In this document: piece by piece, positions 1-10,520 of the stretch
Numbering within the stretch: position 1 is the first letter of the stretch
How the letters are laid out: every line of letters starts with the position of its first letter
Assembly: GCF_000321225.1 (NCBI RefSeq)
Contig: NW_004450396.1
Span: 2,797,827-2,861,826, forward strand
Source: Odobenus rosmarus divergens
Taxonomy: Eukaryota; Chordata; Mammalia; Carnivora; Odobenidae
Direction of reading: 5' to 3'
DNA: 64,000 nt
Made by a program: the position numbers and the translations under genes
Notes under the pieces: model-generated
Databases searched by the model: none
The model's input: only the letters and a program-made list of their open reading frames with translations
Told to the model about the DNA's origin: nothing

Positions 1-982
1 TGGTGGTGCTAGTTATTGGAGGAAGATACTGAATCCAGTGGTTGGAAGTGTTACATGGGAGGTGGTGGTGGACCTCAAAGTAGAGTTGTCCAGTGGGATG
101 GTGAACTTGTAGTGACTTCCTGGCTGGTTATTAAACACCTTGTCAAGTCATAATGGAATTATTCTGAAAGCAGTCAATAAAATCCCAAATAATTTTATCA
201 GATCATATTAATTAGTCATTTAAACAAGATTTGCTATTTGTGCTACCTTGAGAGAGCATTAGTGAAAGCTAGAAATGATGGCAGGAATGGAGAATGTGTA
301 TGTACAGTGTACACCATGGAAAATTATTTGGGGTTACCAGTTGACTTAACATCCTGCTTTCCTGTCTCTTGCCTTACCCTAATTTCCTGTAAAGATAAAG
401 TAATACTGTATCTGGATTTACAACCCTGAAGGACTTCAAATGCCTCTATGAACTTTTCATCACTCACTTGTACAAGTCATCGCCAGCTTATGTCTGCTTG
501 GAAACAAACATGACATTTCTAATTTATTTGCCAAACAATGAAGACCTAATGGAGAAGGAGCTCTACAACAGAATGACAAGTGATTTAGTCACTTCTTTGA
601 CAGATTTATGTACTCCAAAAAAATATGGCTTTCATTAAATTATATGTTATGGTGGGATAAACTATTTAATGGAAGTGGACAGTAATAATGTGTATGTGAA
701 TAGAAATTAAAAACCATCTTATTTAGCTCGTGAAATTACGTCTACATCAATTATGGAAACAGCAGGGGGTGAGGTGGAGGAGACATTAGAGTGGGTTCTG
801 GAAAAAAGGTGGTATAACACATCATTTTTTAAACTTGCATTTAAAGTTTTACAAATGACCAGTGTATTTTCCAAATGTTGAGGACCAGCTGCTATCCTAA
901 ATAAAATCTACTACCACTGATTATGACCACTTCTGGCAGTATATGTTGTCACCATGCTTGGCTCAGGAACTGAATTGGTTTT
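1..982. other. Unassigned sequence, no gene seen
   Basis: This AT-rich single-copy-looking stretch has no open frame above 63 codons and no repeat I can name. It is either unique intergenic/intronic DNA or repeats too decayed to recognise by eye. Confidence 0.5.
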
Positions 983-1184
983 GGGGCACCTGGGTGGCTC
1001 AGTCATTAAGCGTATGTCTTTGGCTCGGGTCTTGATCCCAGGGTCCTGGGATTGAGCCCCGAGTCAGGCTCCCTGCTCAGCGGGAAGACTGCTTCTCCCT
1101 CTCCCACTCCCCCTGCTTGTGTTCCCTCTCTCGCGGTGTCTCTCTCTGTCAAATAAAGAAAATCTTTAAAAAAAAAAAAAAAAA
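983..1184 (+). repeat. CAN-SINE (tRNA-derived), full length
   Basis: The copy starts with the tRNA-like head GGGGCACCTGGGTGGCTCAG, passes through a CT-rich middle and ends in AATAAA-type sequence and 17 A residues. An imperfect 11-bp target duplication flanks it (972-982 and 1185-1195, two differences). The body carries the 'CCCAGGGTCCTGGGATTGAGCC' type sequence, one of two subtypes present in this window. Confidence 0.94.
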
Positions 1185-1454
1185 GAACTGGTTCTTAAGG
1201 AAAGAGAACATTTTCCTTCTGTCTATCCAAACAGGGATATTCATTCATGTACCTCCGTCTATCTCTGTGAAGCCTGTATTATGGTTGTGGTTTTACTCAT
1301 GTGACCTTGGCAGAGACAGACCCAGGTAGAGACAGCTGGTACCATTGAAGCAAGGTGAGGAATTCCCGGGATCATGCAGGAGGTGGCCAGGCTTTGATTT
1401 AATCAGTAGGTTTGCAGGCAGCTCTGAAGTGAGCATGCAGAAGGAGGAAGAGGA

Positions 1455-1640
1455 AGGAAACTAACGTTTGAAGAGACTTAATGAGCCAGGAGCTTACCAT
1501 ATCTTACCTCATGTAGTTATCATATCCCTGAGAGCTGGTATCATTAGTCCTCTTATATTGTTTAAGTGACCCCCCAAAGTCCTGTGACTTGTGGGTGGCA
1601 CAAATAGAATTGGGCCTTAGGTCCCTCAAGTGGACTGTCT
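1455..1640 (-). repeat. MIR fragment, antisense
   Basis: The order of landmarks is that of a reversed MIR: the 'taaYgtttgaagagactta' lead, the 'atcttacctcatgtagttat' block, an 'agtgacccccAAAGTCc' region and the tRNA-like end near 1620. It is well diverged, as expected of an element that stopped moving before placental orders split. Confidence 0.55.
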
Positions 1641-2274
1641 AGTTATGCTCGTTCCATTGCATCTGGCTGTCCAGTTAATTGCAATCGAGTTGCTCAGAAC
1701 TTGTAGAATTATGATCTGAGGAAAAGTGCAATCCAGAGCACGTGAGATTGCAAGCAATGGCATTACCCGTAACTCTTTGTTCTCCCTATGGGCATAATGC
1801 CTATGTGACAAATGACCCTTGTGCAGTAAAAATGTTACTTCTGCAGAGAATGGTAATAAGGGCCCTCAGCGGATCTGGCTTAAGGATCACGATTATATCC
1901 AGTTCTGTATGGAATCCTTAGAGAAAACTACCCAATGAAAGCTGCTGAATTGGTTTACATTTAAGCAAAAACACATTCTCTAGATGCTCTCTCTTCAAAA
2001 CACCTTTCCTGGAGATAACACGTACATCAACAGCTTTTGGCACAACTGACTTACATGCGCCATGAACTAAAGCATGGGACTGAGGAGGCTTCTGACCAGA
2101 GTGGGGACTTAGGGAGTTTCTAGAGCTACATGAGTATCAGGAAAACAAATCAGGGGGAGCATTGAGGATTCCACATGATTTCAGGAGTATCTGCATAACA
2201 GATGTCCAGAAGAAAGTCTCTAAAGGATAAATGGAGAAAAAGTTTTTAGAAACAATTGGGCCAACTTTGCTTCT
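1641..2274. other. Unassigned sequence
   Basis: I see no exon-like frame, tandem repeat or recognisable transposon between the MIR and the following L1. One 61-codon minus-strand frame (1626-1811) has no recognisable similarity. Confidence 0.5.
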
Positions 2275-3345
2275 TTTTTAAAAATTCTGTAGTGGACATG
2301 CCTTTTTTTTAACTGCAATAAAATACGTACAAGATTTACTATCCTAACCATTTTTTAAGGGTACAGTTAGTGATAGATACTAAGTGCATCCACACTGTCA
2401 TGCTACTGTCTACCATCCAGCCACAGAACTGCATGTCTTGCAAAACTGCATCCGGACCCACTGATCAATAATCCCCTCTTCCCTCTTCCTCCAGCCCCTG
2501 GAAACCACCGTTCCACTTTCTGTCTATGAATTTGACTACTATGAATACCTCCTATAAGCATATAGACTAACCATATAGTAGTCATCCTTTTATGACAGAC
2601 TTATTTCATGTAGCATCCGGTCCTCAAAATTCATCCATGTCATAGTGTGTCAGAATTTCCTCCCTTTTTAAGGTTGAACAGTATTCCCTTGTATGGAGAC
2701 ACGACATTTTGTTTATCCATTCATCCATTGATAAACACTTGGGTTGTGTCCACCTTTTAGCTCCTGCAAATAACAGTGCTATGAACATGGGTCTACAAAT
2801 ACCTCCTTGAGTCCCGGCTTTCAATTCTTTGGGGTATATGGCCAGAAGTGAAATTGCTAGATCATATAGTAATTTTTTTTAAATTTTTGAGGAACTGACA
2901 CAATTTTCCACAGCAGTGGTACAACATTGTACTTTCCCACTAATAATGCACAAGGCTTCCAGTTTCTCCACGTCCCCATCATTGTTATAATGATGTGTTT
3001 GGACTGTTGTCATTCTAATGTGTGTGAGGTGATACCTCATTGTGGTTTTGCTTTGCATTTCTTTAATGATTAGTGATGTTGAACATCTTATCATGTGCTT
3101 ATTGGCCATTTGGATATCTTCTTTGGAGAAATGTCTATTCAGCCCTTCGCTCATTTTTTTAAATTGGGTGGTTTCCTATTTTTGTTGTTGAATTGTGTTG
3201 AATTATAGGAATTCTTTATTCTTTATTCTGGATATTAACTACTTATCAGATATATGATTTTCACAAATATTTTCTGCCCTTCTATGGTTTGCCTTTTCTA
3301 TGGTGAACATGAACTTTTTTGTGTGTACTTAGTATCTCCTTTTTA
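2275..3345 (-). mobile_element. Old L1 (L1M type), antisense 3' UTR and ORF2 end
   Basis: Read on the minus strand, this is the end of an L1: ORF2 C-terminal coding sequence followed by a 3' UTR. On the plus strand I recognise the usual reversed phrases, such as 'ttatttcatgtagcat', 'gaacatgggtctacaaatac', 'gtgaggtgatacctcattgt' and 'ggagaaatgtctattcag'. Many stops and indels show it is long dead. The open frame at 2879-3154 (-) is a residue of the ORF2 coding strand. The subfamily (L1MB/L1MC range) is a guess from divergence. Confidence 0.82.
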
Positions 3346-4010
3346 GAGAACCACCATACATATGGCTCAGCCTTAGCCAATCATATTCCATCCTATTTGC
3401 TATAATTTACCTGCCCGAGGATGGGTATAGGACCCAAGCTGCACCTATAAAAACTCACCCCAAGATTTTTCTCTAAAGGGCGCCTGGGTGGCTCAGTTGG
3501 TTGGGCGACTGCCTTCGGCTCAGGTCATGATCCTGGAGTCCCTGGATCGAGTCCCGCATCGGGCTCCCTGCTTGGCGGGGAGTCTGCTTCTCCCTCTGAC
3601 CCTCCCCCCTCTCATGCTCTCTCTATCTCATTCCCTCTCTCAAATAAATAAATAAAATCTTTAAAAAAAAATAAAAGATTTTTCTCTAAAGATGTTGTGA
3701 GATGCATGTGTTTCTGGGACCATAAGCTCTAGGCTGGACTCATCAGCCTACAACACCAGGACCATCCTTCCCACTGTATTGAGAGAGATCCAGAATATGA
3801 AGCCAACACAGTGGCAAACAGAGCTGAGAGACAGAGCCCTGATGATCTGTTGAAGCATTTAGTTTCAGCATATAAGGAGCCAGAACTTCTACTCAACAAC
3901 CATATCTGGCTTAGTTTTATAAGCCAAAGCTCTTCTTTTCTTTTTGTTTCTTTTCATTCTTCTTTAAACTTGTTTGACTTTGGTCTCTGTCACTTGTAGT
4001 CAAGAGAGTG
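3346..4010 (+). mobile_element. Possible ancient LTR, split by a SINE
   Basis: The right end reads 'ttggtctctgtcacttgtag...gcactaata', which resembles the conserved 3' end of several old mammalian LTR families. A TATA-like 'ctataaaaac' lies upstream at about 3446. A CAN-SINE occupies 3479-3674. I cannot place the family, and the left boundary is estimated, so this is a tentative call. Confidence 0.33.
3479..3674 (+). repeat. CAN-SINE, full length with perfect 17-bp TSD
   Basis: A perfect 17-bp duplication, AAGATTTTTCTCTAAAG, sits at 3462-3478 and 3675-3691. The head is GGGCGCCTGGGTGGCTCAG and the body is of the 'CCTGGAGTCCCTGGATCGAG' subtype. The perfect duplication and near-consensus sequence indicate a fairly young insertion. 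Confidence 0.96.
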
Positions 4011-5856
4011 TGCACTAATAACCAACTGGAAATGATGATTTCTGGAGCAAACAGCCCAAAAGCATGCCCTCCATTGATGTTTTGGAGAATAAAAGAGGTT
4101 ACAGTGGATCACTCAAAGTATATAAAGTGGTTTTGGGACTCCTTATTCTCTAGGTCTTCTCCTCTTTCCAGTTACACGGTGGCCAATAAATCTGGGTTCA
4201 GCAAGGGAGGAAAGGGAGGAACTGTTTATTTTGAAGAAAGGGGCCCAAAATATCCCATAGTGGATTAAAATTGTTGCTTTCAATTATTACTCCCCCTAAA
4301 TTGCAGTGCTCTGGATAAGCCCTGATACCTTACTTTATGTAACCCTACAAATTGACATACACACTGAGAACCTAGATACCTAGGCCTAGAATCTCAGTGC
4401 TCCATCTGCTTCCCCCCTTTTTCCCCCCCACTGTGACCGCATCACATAATCATCTGTAAAATGCAGTTTAGAACTAACTTAGTCCATCGGATGCTAGATC
4501 CTGTGACTCTTTAATTTTTCTTTCTTTGGAAAAAAATTTGGCCTATCGCCCTGACTGACTACTGTCCCACCCATAGGCATACAGTTGGGTCAATGAACAG
4601 GACACTGCTGAGTCACATAAAGGCTCCAACATTCTGTATGACCAAATTTAGCATGGTGGTTAGGACTGTGTAGGTTTCTTCTTTTTTTCCTATTTCTCAT
4701 ATAACTCCAAAGCACCCTTACGTTGTTTTTTGACCAACCAGAACCTTTTTTTTTTTTTAACAGTTGAATGATAAACCCTAAAGGTAGGAGTTTCTGTTAA
4801 AATGACTTGACAGAATCTTAGTACCAGAAAACACATCATGCTAAAGAAAGAGCAAATCATGGGCTTGACAGTAATGAGGTTGTTGTTGTTTTCCTGGGCA
4901 GTAATTTAAGCTCGTAGGTACTTACTCCCTTAACATGAAATTGGATAAGATGCCTTCCTAGCCTGAAATCTCCTTCTTTAACTAATGACAGAATTATATA
5001 TAATTAATGAGTGCATTTTTTGCATTTTGTTAAAAAAATGGTCTAGCAGAGTTTCCTCGTAAACACTTAGTTCTGATCGGGTTTATTAACTACAAAATGT
5101 GACCTATTTGCCAACTCTGACCATAAAGTGTTCTGTCCTGAGGTTGCCTCACTGTTCACAGGAGAATAAGAAGAGAAATACTTTAAAAAAACCAATCCCA
5201 TCCTGAGAAAACTTTCCAGTTGCTATCTCTCCTTGGGATTTTTTTTTTTACTTAAAACAAACCAAAGTGAAATAAATAAATATAAAATGATCTGTAATAG
5301 TGGAGGCAAGTGGAATTAAAGTACATTTTCCATTCAAAACAATGTCTAAATAAACGTCTAAATTCATCAGCCTTTCACTGCCTAATAATGTGACATGTTT
5401 ACAATGTTGAAGGAAATCAGGTGTTTTCATGCTAAAAGAAAATAAAATTTATGTGCTGTTATTACCATATTCTTTGCCTGGTGTTTCTCACTCTATTCAT
5501 CATTAAAGGCTGCTCAATAAATACTGTGCAAACTGCAATCAGGGAAGTTATGCAGCAATAACTCAGAATCAGCTATAAATAACCACCCACCAGAGCCTCG
5601 GGAAGAGTCAAGAGCTTAAGGGGGATTGTTTGCTCCCCACTTGCTAAATTGTGAAAAAGAGACTTGTTGGTCTATTTTCTCTTCATATTTGATACACTAG
5701 AAGCAAAGCTTGGACACTTGCACTCTAGCCTAAAAGAATGTCTTTATCTATCATCATGTGAGCTGAGTCAGGCAGTAGATTAAATGGTGTGATTTCAGAC
5801 ACTAAACCTTCCTTAACTCTATCAGAAAAGCTGATAAAGAAAGGCTCATCTACCCT
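4011..5856. other. Unassigned sequence, 1.8 kb
   Basis: No gene or clear repeat is visible. The stretch holds several T runs (about 4746-4759, 5240-5250). An 86-codon frame at 4008-4268 has no domain features. It could include conserved non-coding sequence, which I cannot judge without an alignment. Confidence 0.5.
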
Positions 5857-6411
5857 GTGTATTAGTTAGCTGTTGCTGTGTAACAAATTACTCCAAAAGT
5901 TAGCAACTAAAAGCATTAAACATTTATTACCTCATGTAGTGTTGGAGCATCAGTAATCTAGGAACAGCATAGCTGAGTGGTTCTGGCTTAGGGTTGCTCA
6001 CAAGATTACAGTGAAGTTGTCAGCCAGGACTAGTCATTTCAAAGCTCAACCGGCTGGAGAATCTTCTTTCAAGCTCACTTAAATGATCGTTAGCCAGAAT
6101 CAGTTCTTTCCTGGCTGTTGACTTCAGGCTTCAGTTCCTTGCCACATGGACCTCACCATAAGACTAGTCACAATATGGCAGCTTGCTTGCCTCATAGTGA
6201 GAGATCCAAGAGGAAGAGACTGGTTGAGCTAGCAAGACCATGCCTCAAGTGGAAACTGAAGTGTTTTATACTAATCTCAGAAGTAGCATACCTTTTACTA
6301 TGTGTTATTAATCACACAGATCAACCATGAGACAATGGGGGAGGACACTACACAGCGTGTCAATACCAGGAAGTGAGGATCACTGGGGGGCCATCTTGAA
6401 TCCTGGCCACC
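5857..6411 (-). mobile_element. Ancient LTR-like repeat (MaLR/ERVL style), antisense
   Basis: The left end reads TGTATTAGTTAGCTGTTGCT followed by 'gtgtaacaaattactccaaaa', the reverse of a common old-LTR end ('...gcagcaatagctaacta'). Typical inner phrases such as 'acaatatggcagcttgcttg' and 'gggggccatcttgaatcctgg' follow. It shares its end motif with the element at 23434-23870, which lies in the other orientation. The family name is not certain. Confidence 0.55.
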
Positions 6412-6484
6412 TCACTCTTGGATGGAGATGCCATTGATATTTAAGAACAGGCTAAAAAGTGAAATAAATCAGCGTAGTCAATTC

Positions 6485-6645
6485 AAAAGACCACAGTTTA
6501 AAGCAAGACATACCTGGTTACAAATCCTAGAGTGCGTTTTGCTACTTTATGGCAATTACGTACCTCCCTGAGCCTTCAACTTCCCATCTCTAATCCTTAA
6601 ACAACTCATATCATACAGTTGTTGTGACAGTTAAGTAATATAGAT
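6485..6645 (+). repeat. MIR fragment, sense
   Basis: The sequence passes from a tRNA-related part ('acctggttacaaatcctag') to the MIR core ('ggcaattacgtacctccctgagcctt') and the tail ('ttgttgtgacagttaagtaa'), in consensus order with heavy divergence. Confidence 0.55.
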
Positions 6646-6914
6646 ATTTAGAGAGTTTTCCTGTGGAGCTTCCTCTAAAGGAAGCTAACAACAAAAACAA
6701 AAACAATTTTTTTTCATAAGGTAGAGAAAGAAACTCAAAGATGGCATGCCAAAGTATCTGGAAGACACAGTGTCCTCAGGCATGGACTGCCACAGGTGAT
6801 TTGAGGGTGTTGATAATGTTCCAGAAAGACTAAGCCTTGTAGTACTCAAAACTAAGGTGGTGCTTCTAATCACTATATTGGCCAGGGTTTCCCAGGAGTG
6901 CTGTCTGGTCACTT

Positions 6915-7680
6915 TCTAAGCTTTTATTAAGCACCCATGCTCCAGGCACAGCTTGGAGCTAGGGTTACAGAAACAAATAAGACTTAGTTCCTGACACCAA
7001 ATTGGTCCTAGTGTTGACTCAAGATGGAGAGCAGGGCAAGGAGACAGGCAACAAGATGATTCTAACCTCAGGTGGAAGTTTGAAGAAAGCAGTGTGTTCA
7101 GAGGAAGAGGGCCTGACTGCCTGGGAAAGAACAGGCAGGAGGGGGTGACACAGTTCCCCAGAATTCCTCCTGGAGTGAGTTGCCAGATTTAGCAAATACA
7201 AATGCAGGAGGACACTCAGCTAAATTTGAATTTAAGAGAAAAAAATAATATTTTAGTATAAATGTATTCCAAATATTTCATTATTTGTTCTTTCTCTAAA
7301 ATTCCAATTTAGCTGGGCATCCTATATTTTTTATCTAGCAGCCATATCCTAAAAAGAACAATGAATTTGCCTGGAGCAGAGGGGTTGATCATAGGGAAGA
7401 AGACAGCAGGATGAATAGGAAGGATTTGGAGTCCAAGTTGAGGAGCGTGAACTTCACCAATATTAGACATGTGCTGGAGAGCTAGTGGGTTTTCAGCTAG
7501 GGAATGACATGATCAGATTTATTTGTAGGTAAGACCACGCTGGTGGCTGTGTGGAAAATAGAAGGGTGTGGTAGGGACCAGAGGCTGAGTCCAAAGCAAA
7601 TTTAGCAGAGCAAGAGAGGCAGCTGTAGTCATTTCTGAGGGCAGGAATTGGTGGTGGAGCATCTAGTCATTAGGACACAC
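6915..7680 (-). repeat. L2 fragment(s), antisense
   Basis: The left part, 'ttttattaagcacccatgctccaggcac...acagaaacaaataagac', is the reverse of the L2 3' end. The part from about 7380 to 7640 ('gggaatgacatgatcagattt', 'tggtggctgtgtggaaaat') matches the next region inwards. About 200 bases in the middle are less clear, so this may be two fragments. Confidence 0.5.
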
Positions 7681-7814
7681 ATTTCAAAGGGTGTAAGAAA
7701 TTTTTCAAAACCTTAACTGTACAATTGAACTACATAGGTTTAAAAAAAAATACTAAATTGCCTCTCCCATTGATTCTAATTTAAATGATTGATGTGGGAC
7801 CTAGATCATTTTTT

Positions 7815-7822
7815 TAAAGATT

Positions 7823-7861
<39 letters not shown>

Positions 7862-8015
7862 TTTGACAAAGAGAGACACAGCGGCAGGGGGAGTAAGAGA
7901 GGGAAAAGCAGGCTTCCCGCAGAGCAGGGAGCCCACCCTGGGGCTCGATCCTAGGACCCCAGGATCATGACCTGAGCCGACGGCAAATGCTTAACGACTG
8001 AGCCACCCAGGCACC
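7815..8015 (-). repeat. CAN-SINE, antisense, with expanded TTTA tail
   Basis: The element reads backwards from an A-rich tail (plus-strand TTTA repeat, about 7820-7864, 11 copies) to the tRNA-like head ending 'gagccacccaggcaccc'. An imperfect duplication (ctagatcattttttt / ctagacatttttttt) flanks it. The tail has grown into a tetranucleotide microsatellite. Confidence 0.94.
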
Positions 8016-8029
8016 CTAGACATTTTTTT

Positions 8030-9420
8030 TTTTTTTTTACTTCTCCAGATATTTTACTGTACAATCAGGATCAACAATTATTAAATAATCCTTTTATTTT
8101 TCCAAGGAATGCCTGATTTTCTTAACCAGTCCACGTAAGCAAAAGCACATTATCAACACCAAGTAGCTTGCCACACCCTCCTTCATAGAACCAGTGTCTG
8201 TCACTTCTATGTGCTTCCAGGGTAAAAACCTGGCTATTCCTGCCCAGGAACATTAAGAGACTGTGGTAATCAATCATTTTTCTAGATATATTGTCTCATT
8301 CTGTGGTTGAAAAGTAGGAGGGGAACAATGTCAAAGGATATACTTGGGCCCCATTTAAACACCCACATGTATGAATGTGTTCTTTACCCTCCTTTGGTTA
8401 TTGCCAGTTAACCCAGAAATCTCGGGCATCTGACTATAGTAAGCATGCTGTTTCTGCCTAGAGATTGATCTCTGGAGAAAACATGTTGAAATGTTTGCAT
8501 TTGCACAGTTCATTATCCTTCAGGAGAGCTCCATGATTTTCACTAAAGGCAACCTGGTTTTTTCTAGTGTCTACACCTAAATACTACCACCTACTTTCAA
8601 TTATTTGGATTGTTTAGGTCAATGGAATATGGATGTTCTATAGGTCTTTCCAAGTCAAGTGGGTGTTCCATTTCAAGAGAAAAATAGAGGTCATGAGCCT
8701 GTTATTTGGTTTTATATCAGCAACCAAGTGTCTGCCTTTGACGGAGAGACATTATGGACATTTTTATATATGTACTTGAGGTGTTTTTTTCCACTTACAA
8801 AAGACTTTTCCCAAGATTCCATAGCAGCAGAAACTCTTCGGTTTCGATAAAGTGCGATTCAGTTCACAAACGACTTCACAAAAGCCATATATGCCAGTAT
8901 ATTCTAGCTTATTTCCTTCTCGCTCAAGGTATGCTCCCTTTCTTTGCCCCTCAAGAAGTGGGTTCCCTAAGGTCAAGAGTTGTAATATTTGTGCCTGCCT
9001 GAATAAGAAAAGAATGAATGATTTGAACACACAAGATTGTAATTAGTCAAGGAAAACCATGGGTTGACCAGATGTTTTCATGTTTAATCAAGCCTGAAAT
9101 CTAATTTAAATTAGATTTATCTTTTGTCTTCTTCCCTTTGTCATTAGAATTTCTTTCTTTGGAGACATTTTTTTTTCTGTGATATCTACCTAGGAAGAAG
9201 TTGAGGGTAGTAGCTTGAAATATGAAGTGACAATCATTGTGAAAATGTCTTAGTGGTTTAGTATTGGCAAAGGACTGATTACAAGAACTCTGCTCTTTCA
9301 ATCTGATTTTAATGAAAACAGGAAACTAAAATAGTCTGTATCAGATAGAAGTTGATACAAAAATGATGTTTAGAAACCGTTTTGGACTGATAGGAAAAAT
9401 TTAAAAAAATATATGTTTAG
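8030..9420. other. Unassigned sequence, 1.4 kb
   Basis: Four overlapping short frames of 63-88 codons lie at 8659-9046 on both strands, but none has a recognisable domain. The overlap of both strands suggests chance openness rather than a gene. No repeat is recognised. Confidence 0.5.
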
Positions 9421-9424
9421 AAAG

Positions 9425-9493
9425 ACCAGTATGGGATGATAGGAAAAGCACTGGATTAAGAATCAAGAGACTGGTTTCCTGATCTTAGGCTTT
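9425..9493 (+). repeat. MIR 5' fragment, sense
   Basis: The phrase 'gaaaagcactggattaagaatcaagagactgg' with 'cctgatcttaggc' fits the tRNA-related head of MIR. It is cut off by the SINE that follows. Confidence 0.42.
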
Positions 9494-9504
9494 AGTTCTT
9501 TTTT

Positions 9505-9688
9505 TTTTTTTTTTTTTGAGAGAGAGAGAGAGAGGGAGGTATGGGAAGGGGCAGAAGGAGAGACTCTTAAGCAGGCTCCACGCCCAGCGCAGAGCCCAAC
9601 ACGGGACTTGATGTCACAACCCTGAGATCATGACCTGAGCCAAAATCAAGAGTCGGACGCTTAACCGACTGACCCACCCAGGTGCCCC
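9505..9688 (-). repeat. CAN-SINE, antisense, older subtype
   Basis: A 12-bp duplication TAGTTCTTTTTT (9493-9504, 9689-9700) flanks a reversed SINE with a GA dinucleotide run at about 9518-9533 and a head ending 'gacccacccaggtgccc'. It is more diverged than most copies here. It sits at the poly-T edge of the antisense L1MA to its right. Confidence 0.9.
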
Positions 9689-10165
9689 TAGTTCTTTTTT
9701 ATTGAGATATCATTGACATATAATATTATGTTAGTTTCAGGTGTACAGGATAATGATTTGTTATTTGTATGTATCTTGAAATAATCACCACAATAAGTCT
9801 AGTTAACATTCATCACCATGCAGTTACAATTATTTTTTCTTGTGATGAGAACTTTAAGATCTACTCTCTTAGCAACTTTCCAATATTCAAGACAGTATTG
9901 TTAACTCTAGTCATTATGCTGTACATGACATCCCCAGACTTATTTATTTTATACCTGGAAATTTGTAGCTTTTGCACTTTCACCCATTTGCCCACCGCTC
10001 ACTCCTCACCTCTGGCAACCACTAATTGTTCTCTGTAACTGTGAGCTCAAGTTTTTGTTGGTTTTACTTTAGATTTCACATATAAGTGAGATTATACAGT
10101 GTTTGTCTTTCTCTGTCTGACTTATTTCACTTAGCATAATACCCTCAAGTTTCATCAAAAATTAT
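9689..10165 (-). mobile_element. L1MA-type 3' UTR, antisense
   Basis: The plus strand shows the reversed L1MA 3' end: 'attgagatatcattgacata', 'gttagtttcaggtgtacagg', 'agatctactctcttagcaac' and 'ttatttcacttagcataata'. Only the 3' UTR is present, so this is a 5'-truncated insertion. The open frame at 9769-10038 reads across it and has no meaning. Confidence 0.85.
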
Positions 10166-10365
10166 TTTATTCTCTACTCTGTTTTTCAGGAACCCTTATA
10201 AAAGTGAAGTGAGGGGATTGGAGATTATTGGTTCCAACATTTCTTCCTATTTGGGGATTCTGAGTATTTATAGTTGAGTGGAACTTGGAAATGAGCATAA
10301 TAAAATGAATATGTTACCTCTGTTTGCGTTTAAGAAATATTTTGGCATCTGGCATTAAAATCTTA

Positions 10366-10520
10366 CTGATTTATTTATTCAGTGAAAACTTACTGAGTAC
10401 CTATTATGTGTCAAGGCCTTAACTAGGCACTGGGCCAAAATAGCAAAGGAAGGAGGCCTGATCCCCAAGGGTGTTCAGAGCCTGGGGAGGGACATGGTTA
10501 GCAGCACAGACAACGACATT
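10366..10520 (-). repeat. L2 3' end, antisense
   Basis: The reversed L2 end is clear in 'ttactgagtacctattatgtg' followed by 'ggcactgggccaaaatagc' and 'cctgatccccaagg'. Confidence 0.55.

Noticed and set aside
983..1060. tRNA-like heads of SINEs as functional tRNA genes
   Set aside because: Only the promoter-box-like part is kept; no complete cloverleaf or anticodon arm can be formed.
1117..1329. Frame beginning in SINE sequence, as also at 30300, 31794, 33646, 41558 and 52443
   Set aside because: All are SINE bodies read as protein; the shared 'LPLAQVMIPGSWD'-like peptide comes from the SINE itself.
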